Below are positions 1 through 5,214 of a stretch of 5,214 nt of DNA, in pieces. A program made the position numbers and the translations under genes. Below the pieces are notes generated by a model that was not told where the DNA came from, ran no database searches, and saw nothing but the letters and a program-made list of their open reading frames with translations. This DNA is from Deltaproteobacteria bacterium RBG_13_49_15. Lineage in GTDB: Bacteria > Desulfobacterota > Desulfobacteria > Desulfobacterales > UBA2156. The stretch is taken from assembly GCA_001797695.1 (NCBI GenBank), contig MGQD01000152.1:10049-15262 (forward strand), in the 5' to 3' direction. Each line of letters starts with the position of its first letter. Positions within the stretch are counted from its first letter, which is position 1.

Positions 1-986
1 TGGCCAAACATGGTGAAACGCTGCAAAGCCATTTCCTCCACCTTTTTTTTCTAGTGGCGCCGGATTTCTTTAAGGTCGCCAGCGTGATCCCGCTAATCGA
101 AACCCACCGGGCGGTTGTGGAAGTCGCTCTTCGTTTGAAAAAGACGGCCAACGACATGTGCGACGTTATTGCCGGCAGGACGACGCATCCGGTCAGTTTT
201 TGCGTGGGCGGCATGAGCAAAATCCCGGATAAAAAAATGCTTGCAAAAATCAAAAAGGACCTCCTTGATCGGATCCCGGACGTGGAGCAGGCCGTTGGTT
301 TATTTTCAACCTTGAAAATGCCGGAATTCATACGGGAAACAGAATTTGTTTCCCTGAAAGGAGAAACCAACTATCCCTGGATCGGAGGGAAGCTCATTTC
401 GTCTGACGGCGTGGAAAAAGCGGAAAACGATTATCTGGATATGACCAATGAATATGTGGTCGATTTTTCCACGAGTAAATTTACGAAACTGAGCCGCAAA
501 TCCTTTGCCGTAGGAGCCTTGGCACGGTTCAACAACAATTATACATTCCTGAATAAGCCGGCAAAGGCGCTCGCCGAACAGCTCAATTTCAAGCCCGTGA
601 ACCACAACCCCTTCATGTTCAACGCGGCTCAACTAGTGGAAAGCGTCCATGCGCTTTATGAATCCATCGATATGATCAACGAGCTTTTGGATAGCGATAT
701 CGGGGAAATCAGGGTTCCTTATGATGTGAAGGAAGGGGAGGGCATCGGTGCAGTGGAGGTGCCCCGTGGAATCCTGTATCACCACTATCAGATCAATGAT
801 AAGGGAAAAATCGAAAAGGCGAACTGCATCATACCCACCACGCAGAACAATGCGAACATTCATTATGATATTGCGGAATTGGTAAAACAGGAAGTGAAAA
901 AAGGAGAAGCCGATGCGCATGTAACCCTTATGAGTGAAATGCTCGTCCGGGCTTACGACCCCTGCATATCATGTTCCGTGCATTAA
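1..986 (+). CDS. [NiFe]-hydrogenase large (alpha) subunit, group 3 / MvhA-HoxH-like, 5'-partial
   Basis: This is the catalytic subunit of a cytoplasmic [NiFe]-hydrogenase, which would interconvert H2 with protons and electrons at a Ni-Fe(CN)2CO centre. The reading frame is open to the window edge (first full codon at 3). Its first residues (AKHGETLQSHFLHLFFL, then VAPDFF) match the family's conserved IQSHxLHxFFL region, so the GTG at 54 is internal and not the start. About 327 residues are visible; roughly 140 N-terminal residues, including the first CxxC nickel-binding motif, lie outside. Visible family marks are the ALARFNNNYTFL segment, the VEVPRG motif followed by YHHY, the TTQNNANI segment, and the C-terminal nickel motif DPCISCSVH at 957-983. 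EVPRG with QNN is typical of group 3 (F420-non-reducing MvhA or NAD-linked HoxH types). Small-subunit and MvhD/HdrA partners would be expected upstream. The protein stops directly after the final His, so there is no C-terminal peptide for a maturation protease. The family is certain; the subgroup is an inference. Confidence 0.95.
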   Translation, partial: AKHGETLQSHFLHLFFLVAPDFFKVASVIPLIETHRAVVEVALRLKKTANDMCDVIAGRTTHPVSFCVGGMSKIPDKKMLAKIKKDLLDRIPDVEQAVGLFSTLKMPEFIRETEFVSLKGETNYPWIGGKLISSDGVEKAENDYLDMTNEYVVDFSTSKFTKLSRKSFAVGALARFNNNYTFLNKPAKALAEQLNFKPVNHNPFMFNAAQLVESVHALYESIDMINELLDSDIGEIRVPYDVKEGEGIGAVEVPRGILYHHYQINDKGKIEKANCIIPTTQNNANIHYDIAELVKQEVKKGEADAHVTLMSEMLVRAYDPCISCSVH

Positions 987-1019
987 AGAGCGGAACCCGC
1001 GTCAAAATTGAAACAATAC

Positions 1020-1074
1020 CAGGAAGGACGCTGTCCTGATGCCGGAAAGTTTTTAGGCGCATGTCAGGGTTTTG
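1020..1074. terminator. Candidate hairpins in the convergent gap
   Basis: The 77-base gap between the convergent hydrogenase and corrinoid-protein genes holds two overlapping inverted repeats. One is a perfect 5-bp stem, AGGAC (1025-1029) with GTCCT (1033-1037) and a 3-base loop. The other is CCTGATGC (1035-1042) pairing with GCA (1059-1061) and TCAGG (1064-1068) across a 2-base bulge, followed on the plus strand by GTTTTG. Neither has a strong T-tract and the second runs into the stop codon of the corrinoid gene. A role as a bidirectional transcription end is therefore only plausible, inferred mainly from position. Confidence 0.3.
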
Positions 1075-1705
1075 AAACAAAGCTCCGGGCCAGTTGAACC
1101 GCATCGGAGGTATCCTTGCCGTAACCATCTGCCCCGATCTCCTTAGCAAAGACCGAATCCACCGGGGCGCCCCCGATCATCACCTTGAGTTTGGCTCTGA
1201 GTCCTTTTTCTTTTAGGACCTCGATGACCTTCTTCATTTCCGGCATGGTAGTTGTAAGAAGCGCAGAGAGCCCCAATATCTGAGGACGGACACGTTCCGC
1301 CTGATCGATAAGCTTTTCCACGTCCAGATCTACGCCAAGGTCGATCACATCGAAGCCCGCGCCTTCCAGCATCATGATGACCAGGTTTTTGCCGATATCA
1401 TGAATATCTCCTCTTACCGTGCACATCATGACAGTCCCTTTGGATCTTCTCTCCTTCCCCTTCAGAAGAGGCTTGACAAGGTTTAGCCCTTTTTTCATGG
1501 TCATGGCGGAGACAAGCATCTCCGGCACAAAGATCCGGCTTTCCGTAAACATCTCTCCCACGACATCCATGGCGGCAATCATTCCATTGTTGATGATTGC
1601 CTCAAGATCCACGTTTTCCTCTATGGCCCTGCCGACCAGGTCCTCGATCTCTTTATGTTTTCCAAAAATCACCGCTTCTTTGATGGCTGCGAGATAGTCC
1701 TTCAT
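1064..1705 (-). CDS. Corrinoid (cobalamin-binding) methyl-carrier protein, MtaC/MtbC/MttC-like
   Basis: This 213-residue cytoplasmic protein carries a B12 cofactor that accepts and hands on a methyl group between methyltransferases. Residues 1-85 form the helical cap domain, with the family's GEMFTESRIFVPEML segment around 50-64. Residues 90-210 form the Rossmann-like B12 domain. Its signature is base-off/His-on binding: D100-x-H102-x-x-G105 in RGDIHDIGKN, where H102 should ligate cobalt, then S147-A-L149 in GLSALLTTTM, then the GG pair at 178-179 in MIGGAPV. Length is normal for the family. The ATG at 1705 has an AGAAGGAG ribosome site seven bases upstream. That site touches the stop codon of the upstream methyltransferase gene (14-base gap), so the two are probably co-transcribed and translationally coupled. 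The methyl substrate cannot be read from the sequence, because trimethylamine, methanol, methoxyaromatic and methyl-sulfur carriers look alike. Confidence 0.95.
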   Translation of the reverse strand: MKDYLAAIKEAVIFGKHKEIEDLVGRAIEENVDLEAIINNGMIAAMDVVGEMFTESRIFVPEMLVSAMTMKKGLNLVKPLLKGKERRSKGTVMMCTVRGDIHDIGKNLVIMMLEGAGFDVIDLGVDLDVEKLIDQAERVRPQILGLSALLTTTMPEMKKVIEVLKEKGLRAKLKVMIGGAPVDSVFAKEIGADGYGKDTSDAVQLARSFVSKP

Positions 1706-1719
1706 GAATGATCTCCTTC

Positions 1720-2730
1720 TTAATACCCCTCTCTCACCGCGGCAACGATCGCTTTAAGATTTTCGAGGGGTGTTGCCAGTGGGATGGCGCACTCGGGGCC
1801 GATCATATGGACCCCTGCGTCGATGGCATAACGTGCTTGCCTATGCACATCCTCCGGTGTTCCCTGATAGAGGATGCGGGGGTTGTTGACATTTCCCACC
1901 AGAGACATCGTATGACCCACCCTCTTTACCGCCTCTCTGGCGTCCACCTGCCATTCAAAGTGATAGGCGTCAAAGCCGGCTTTTGCAAAGAGCTCCAGGC
2001 GATCCGTGCAGTTCCCGCATACATGGAGAATGAGCGGTCCGTCGATTTCAGCCGTGATCTCACGGTGGATCGGAAGAAGGTATTCCTCATAATGGTATGC
2101 ACCCACGAGACTTCCGGTCGCATGGTCTGCCAGAACCACGATGTCGGCGCCTGCCTGAAACTGGGCCCTGATGGAGGCAATGGTCGCCGGCATGAGTTGT
2201 CGGAGCATCCGGTTAACCTTCTCTTTTTCCTTCAACCCCACGTTAAGCAGAAAGTTCTGGGTCCCGGCCATGTGATACGAAAGGGTCCACGGACCCATGG
2301 CTTTTCCGATGATGGCCACCCGGCCCCCCACATGCCGTTTGAGGATGGAGAGGGCATCCAGGACGACACGCATGGATGGCTTCTCAAGAAAGTCCACCGG
2401 AATCCGGATGTCGGAAAAATCCGCATGCGGGAAGTTCCTGGTATCCGGCATCCGGTTCCGGTCTCCCCAGTCAACATCCGCTCCCAGGGCGGCAGCTTCC
2501 TGGTCCACGCTGTACTCGGGCATTACCGTGTCAAAGCCAGCGACTTCATGACCTGTCAGGGCGAGTTCAGCCATGGCCTGGGAATTCAGGTGGGCCTCGG
2601 GAAAAGTGACGCCGCAGGCATCCATAAGGCCGTGACAGACGATGGATGTAGGGTTCACGGCAGGGGGCCTTGACCCCTTCCTTCCGTTAAACAGAGCCGA
2701 CAGGACGAGATTGAGGCTTGTTGCTTTCAT
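1720..2730 (-). CDS. MtaA/CmuA-family cobalamin methyltransferase (uroporphyrinogen decarboxylase fold)
   Basis: This 336-residue cytoplasmic enzyme has the uroporphyrinogen-decarboxylase TIM-barrel fold as used by methylcobamide methyltransferases (MtaA, MtbA, MtsA, CmuA) and not by haem synthesis. The evidence is the H-x-C...C zinc site: H236 and C238 in LHVCGNC, and C314 in GPECAIPLATP, at nearly the positions seen in MtaA-type enzymes. Further family segments are the MGPWTLSYHMAG loop (145-156), the ADHATGS loop (201-207), SLVGNVNNP (276-284) and TPLENLKAIV near the end. The zinc would activate a thiol-type methyl acceptor or donor and exchange the methyl group with the corrinoid protein encoded immediately downstream. 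ATG at 2730 is preceded by AAGGAGG with nine bases of spacing, so the start is well supported. In methanogens the partner is coenzyme M. In a bacterium the thiol or substrate is unknown, and some bacterial relatives act directly on methoxyaromatics or chloromethane. The family is secure, the substrate is open. Confidence 0.92.
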   Translation of the reverse strand: MKATSLNLVLSALFNGRKGSRPPAVNPTSIVCHGLMDACGVTFPEAHLNSQAMAELALTGHEVAGFDTVMPEYSVDQEAAALGADVDWGDRNRMPDTRNFPHADFSDIRIPVDFLEKPSMRVVLDALSILKRHVGGRVAIIGKAMGPWTLSYHMAGTQNFLLNVGLKEKEKVNRMLRQLMPATIASIRAQFQAGADIVVLADHATGSLVGAYHYEEYLLPIHREITAEIDGPLILHVCGNCTDRLELFAKAGFDAYHFEWQVDAREAVKRVGHTMSLVGNVNNPRILYQGTPEDVHRQARYAIDAGVHMIGPECAIPLATPLENLKAIVAAVREGY

Positions 2731-2739
2731 CCTCAGAGT

Positions 2740-2746
2740 CCTCCTT
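2740..2746 (-). promoter_or_regulatory. Ribosome binding site of the methyltransferase gene
   Basis: On the minus strand AAGGAGG lies nine bases before the ATG at 2730. It is a near-perfect Shine-Dalgarno sequence, fixes the start of the methyltransferase gene and suggests efficient translation. Confidence 0.8.
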
Positions 2747-2763
2747 ATATGGTTTCACCGTGG

Positions 2764-2835
2764 CCAATAACCGTGTGCGTCTTAAATTGTCAAGCAAAAT
2801 TGTTTATTATAGGAGTTGTTGAGAATGGTTGATCA
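2764..2835 (-). promoter_or_regulatory. Candidate promoter(s) of the methyltransferase/corrinoid operon
   Basis: Two partial sigma-70-type signals point leftward. A perfect TATAAT lies at 2811-2806, but only weak -35 matches sit upstream (TGATCA, 18-base spacer). A perfect TTGACA lies at 2793-2788, but the hexamers 16 to 18 bases downstream (GTTATT or TATTGG) match a -10 poorly. One of these probably drives the operon, giving a leader of roughly 30 to 70 bases. No cobalamin riboswitch or B12 box could be recognised in the leader. Confidence 0.3.
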
Positions 2836-2869
2836 GCTTTCACGCCGGCATTAGGATTTATTCCAGATT

Positions 2870-2930
2870 AAACGGATTCAAATGAGAACGCAAGAAACGG
2901 ATAGACTTGTCAATCAGCAAGCCTTATAGT
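2870..2930 (+). promoter_or_regulatory. Candidate ada promoter with possible Ada operator
   Basis: TAGACT (2902-2907, four of six matches to the -35 consensus) and TATAGT (2925-2930, five of six to the -10) are separated by 17 bases. Transcription would start near 2937, about 50 bases before the ada ATG. Just upstream lie two direct copies of AAACGGAT (2870-2877 and 2895-2902), 25 bases apart, and an AACGCAAGA stretch at 2887-2895 that partly resembles the AAAGCGCA box known from E. coli ada. Ada activates its own gene from just upstream of the -35, so the location fits. Operator identity is an inference. Confidence 0.4.
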
Positions 2931-2989
2931 CACAGCAATTTTAAATCCTACGATCTGGAAAATCAATATTGGAACAAGAGAAGGATTTA

Positions 2990-4144
2990 ATGATTACTGA
3001 ACGAGATGGAAAAGAGCGATTTATGAAAAATCAGGCGGATAATGAATATCTCACAGATCAAGCGCGCTGGAATGCCGTTGTCCGACGCGATCGTAGTGCA
3101 AACAAAGCATTTATATATGGGGTATTGACGACTTCTATTTATTGCCGCCCGGCATGCTCTTCACGGCTTCCAAAATACGAGAATGTTCGGTTCTTTAATA
3201 CATGCGAAGAGGCCGAACAAGAAGGTTTCCGTCCATGCAAACGATGCCGTCCAAAATCCGATGAACCGTTCGAAACGCATTTTGCCTCGATTATCAACAT
3301 ATGCCAACTCATCGAAAACAGCGAAGAACCGGTGCCGCTCAAGGAATTGGGGACGCGGGTCGGAATGAGCCCTTTTCATTTTCACCGCCTATTTAAAAAA
3401 GTTATCGGGATTACTCCGAAACAGTATGCCATTGAAAAACGGTTAAAGCGGGTTTGTTCAGAATTAAGAAAGAACTCATCCGTAACAGATGCCATTTACG
3501 GAGCGGGCTTTGCTTCGAGTAGCCGATTCTATGAAAAGGTCGGCAGCATGCTCGGAATGAAGCCCACCGAGTATAAAAAAGGGGGTTCGGGAATCCGTAT
3601 CCGGTTTGCGGTTGCACGGACTTATCTTGGATGGGTTCTGATAGGTGCAACGCAAAAAGGAATATGTTCAATAGATTTAGGAGATCATCCTGAAATTTTA
3701 AAAAGACGGCTGAGGGATCGGTTTCCAAAAGCCGAAATACTGGATAACGACAACATTTTTCGGACATGGGTAAAACAGATTCTTGCTCACATCGAAAAAC
3801 CGAACCTTCCGTTAAATCTGCCGCTCGATATTCAAGGGACGGCATTTCAGAGGCTTATCTGGTCGGCTCTGAGTGAGATCCCCCCCGGCTCTGTTTCAAG
3901 CTATGCGGAAATTGCGGCGAAAATAGGGAAACCAAAAGCGGCACGGGCGGTGGCTCGAGCATGTGCATCAAATCAAATCGCTTTAGTCATTCCGTGCCAC
4001 CGAGCGGTGAGGCGTGACGGCCATCTTGGAGGCTATCGATGGGATATTGAACGAAAGCACGCAGCGCTCGAACGGGAAGCAAAACGGATTCACGAGTTGG
4101 ACCAGACCGAGTCTCCAGGACCCAGTCCTGTTGAAGAGGGATAA
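2990..4144 (+). CDS. ada: Ada: methyl-phosphotriester / O6-methylguanine DNA methyltransferase and transcriptional regulator
   Basis: This is a bifunctional suicide repair protein and activator of the adaptive response to DNA methylation, 384 residues from the ATG at 2990 (E. coli Ada has 354). Domains in order: residues about 20-90, the Ada zinc domain, with four cysteines C52 and C56 (YCRPAC) and C83 and C86 (RPCKRC); C52 corresponds to the cysteine that takes the methyl from phosphotriesters. Residues about 100-195 are an AraC-type helix-turn-helix (GMSPFHFHRLFKK, then GITPKQY). Residues about 205-370 are the O6-alkylguanine transferase domain, with active-site C336 in IPCHRAV, the RAVARACASN helix that flips the base, and GGYRW behind it. 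All key residues are intact. The frame also allows TTG at 2969 and ATG at 3023. I chose 2990 because AAGGA ends four bases before it, although 3023 starts nearer the conserved core. The gene is divergent from the methyltransferase operon and converges on the hydrolase gene. A tail of about 20 residues follows the conserved domain. Confidence 0.95.
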   Translation: MITERDGKERFMKNQADNEYLTDQARWNAVVRRDRSANKAFIYGVLTTSIYCRPACSSRLPKYENVRFFNTCEEAEQEGFRPCKRCRPKSDEPFETHFASIINICQLIENSEEPVPLKELGTRVGMSPFHFHRLFKKVIGITPKQYAIEKRLKRVCSELRKNSSVTDAIYGAGFASSSRFYEKVGSMLGMKPTEYKKGGSGIRIRFAVARTYLGWVLIGATQKGICSIDLGDHPEILKRRLRDRFPKAEILDNDNIFRTWVKQILAHIEKPNLPLNLPLDIQGTAFQRLIWSALSEIPPGSVSSYAEIAAKIGKPKAARAVARACASNQIALVIPCHRAVRRDGHLGGYRWDIERKHAALEREAKRIHELDQTESPGPSPVEEG

Positions 4145-4193
4145 ACCGTCTTTGGGTTCTGCGCCTTATAGAGGGTCAACTATTCAGGTGGGA

Positions 4194-5135
4194 TCAGGCT
4201 TGATGGTCGTAACCATTCAGGGTATTTCGTCCGGTATTTAAAATCGCTCGTATTCTAGCTTCCAGGTTGAGGAGGTAGGCCGGTTCCGGTTGTTTTGGAC
4301 CTGGATTGGGGTCGTATTCGAACCTCTTGATCCGCTGTTTGATGCAATCGAAATCACCGTTTTCTTCCGCTGCAATTTGTAGAACCGTTTTGTGAAAGTC
4401 GAAGCAGGCAATCTCGGCCTTTGCCAGATAATCCGTCACATCCCTTCCTTTGTATACATAAATATGACCTGGACAAAGCAGGTCGGCTTCCAGCGTTTTG
4501 AAGCGTAAGAGCGATGCCAGATAATGATTGAAGTCTGCCAGGCAATCGGTCACCACATATCCGGTTTTGTCCGGTTGGCCTGCAGCTTCTGATGAGAGCA
4601 AAATATTTCTTTTGGAAATGCGATAGCTTAAGCAATCCCAGGTATGTCCGGGTGTTTCAAACACTTCGACATGGCAGTCGGATGAAATTTCGAGCCGATC
4701 CCCTTCTTTGACCCTATGGTCAATGAAAAATGGTTCAAATCGTGCTTCAGAGGTGTAGCTGATGCCGAGTTGCTTTACCAGGGGTTCTGCCGAGGCGTTC
4801 AGGTGTCGAATCAAATCGACGGCGTTCGGTCTCTTGAGGATTTCAACCGCCTTTTCCGAAGCCGCTATTAGCATCCGGGGATATCGTCTCTTGAGAGCGG
4901 CGATGGATCCGCAATGATCAAAATGGACATGGGTGATGCAGCAGTATGCCGGGGACCGGGAACCCAGTATCTTTTCGATTTCCGAAATATAATGTTCTCC
5001 AAGGATGGTAAAACCGGCGTCAAAAATGATCGGCTGCAACCCGTCCATCAGATATATCGGCACTGCCGGATGCCCTAAAACATAAAAATCTTCGTCAATC
5101 TTTCCGGTCCTCGAATAAATCATGTGATCACCCAT
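4194..5135 (-). CDS. Metallo-beta-lactamase-fold hydrolase, substrate unknown
   Basis: This 313-residue soluble protein has no signal peptide or membrane segment. It belongs to the MBL-fold superfamily (glyoxalase II / lactonase-like), whose members hydrolyse esters, thioesters, lactones or phosphoesters or act as oxidoreductases. The dinuclear metal site is visible: H69-x-H71-x-D73-H74 in THVHFDHCG, H164 in TPGHTWD, and H224 in CPGH. The bridging position, normally Asp in a GD motif, appears to be E183 in LLSSEAAG. Residues after about 230 form a helical C-terminal region with no motif I know, possibly substrate-specific. Two starts are possible: ATG at 5135, which lacks a ribosome site, and ATG at 5123, preceded by GGTGATC, which can pair with the 3' end of 16S rRNA. 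An in-frame stop upstream excludes longer versions. It is convergent with ada (49-base gap) and has no co-directional neighbour here, so context gives no function. Confidence 0.88.
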   Translation of the reverse strand: MGDHMIYSRTGKIDEDFYVLGHPAVPIYLMDGLQPIIFDAGFTILGEHYISEIEKILGSRSPAYCCITHVHFDHCGSIAALKRRYPRMLIAASEKAVEILKRPNAVDLIRHLNASAEPLVKQLGISYTSEARFEPFFIDHRVKEGDRLEISSDCHVEVFETPGHTWDCLSYRISKRNILLSSEAAGQPDKTGYVVTDCLADFNHYLASLLRFKTLEADLLCPGHIYVYKGRDVTDYLAKAEIACFDFHKTVLQIAAEENGDFDCIKQRIKRFEYDPNPGPKQPEPAYLLNLEARIRAILNTGRNTLNGYDHQA

Positions 5136-5214
5136 TACAGTAAAAAATTTTGGTCAAAATACCTTCTATTGTTTCTGAAGGCAATGGAGATCGTAAAAAA
5201 TGTAAAAATCCGAA

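Noticed and set aside
43..50. Run of eight T residues in the hydrogenase gene as a possible slippage or frameshift site
   Set aside because: The frame is conserved on both sides of the run (LHLFFL then APDFF), so no shift is needed.
54..56. GTG at 54 as the start of the hydrogenase gene
   Set aside because: The conserved family sequence continues upstream in frame to the window edge and no ribosome site precedes this GTG, so the gene is simply cut by the window.
1708..2673. Long plus-strand open frame of 321 codons antisense to the methyltransferase gene
   Set aside because: It has no recognisable domain, while the minus strand at the same place encodes a clear MtaA-family protein with a good ribosome site. 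It is a codon-bias shadow.
2811..2854. Nine-codon ORF (MVDQLSRRH) starting at 2825 with AGGAG nine bases upstream
   Set aside because: It could be a leader peptide, but it is too short to support, overlaps the leftward promoter candidate, and no attenuator-like structure follows it.
2747..2900. Possible cobalamin riboswitch in the leader of the methyltransferase operon
   Set aside because: A GGCCACGG stretch vaguely recalls part of the B12 box, but the remaining conserved elements and the overall fold could not be found and the leader is likely too short.
4116..4130. Perfect hairpin CAGGAC-CCA-GTCCTG at the 3' end of ada
   Set aside because: It lies inside the coding sequence, has only six base pairs and no T-tract follows, so I do not call it a terminator.
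5158..5190. Small inverted repeat CCTTC...GAAGG upstream of the hydrolase gene
   Set aside because: The five-base stem with a ten-base loop is weak and close to chance in AT-rich sequence; no promoter could be placed around it with confidence.

Overview
The window looks like the chromosome of an anaerobic, hydrogen- and C1-metabolising bacterium, probably a Desulfobacterota (sulfate-reducer or syntroph) type. This rests on three things. There is a cytoplasmic group 3 [NiFe]-hydrogenase large subunit and a corrinoid-dependent methyltransferase pair. Genes carry purine-rich Shine-Dalgarno sites, with clear AAGGAGG-type examples. There is also a bacterial Ada DNA-repair regulator. The taxonomic guess is an inference from gene content; no rRNA or other marker gene is present.

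Layout: (1) 1-986, plus strand: the 3' two-thirds of a [NiFe]-hydrogenase large subunit (MvhA/HoxH-like) that enters from outside the window. (2) 987-1063: a short convergent gap with small hairpins. (3) 2730-1064, minus strand: a compact two-gene operon, with an MtaA/CmuA-like (uroporphyrinogen-decarboxylase-fold) methyltransferase first and a corrinoid (B12-binding) protein 14 bases behind it. (4) 2731-2989: a divergent intergenic region with candidate promoters in both directions and possible Ada operator sequence. (5) 2990-4144, plus strand: a full-length Ada protein (phosphotriester methyl acceptor, AraC-type helix-turn-helix, O6-alkylguanine methyl acceptor). (6) 4145-4193: a short convergent gap. 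(7) 5135-4194, minus strand: a stand-alone metallo-beta-lactamase-fold hydrolase. (8) 5136-5214: its upstream sequence, with nothing strongly recognisable.

How they may work together: the methyltransferase and corrinoid protein should form one methyl-transfer unit, with a Zn-thiolate methyltransferase loading or unloading a cobalamin carried by the small protein. No separate MttB/MtaB-type substrate methyltransferase lies in this operon. The pair therefore resembles a split CmuA or an MtsA/MtsB-like unit, or it depends on a partner encoded elsewhere. The hydrogenase would supply or consume electrons in the same anaerobic metabolism but is not in the same operon. Ada is divergent from the methyltransferase operon; a functional link through a methylating substrate is possible but speculative. 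The most notable sequence facts are the hydrogenase ending exactly at the His where maturation proteases normally cut, and the two-component methyltransferase operon beside ada.
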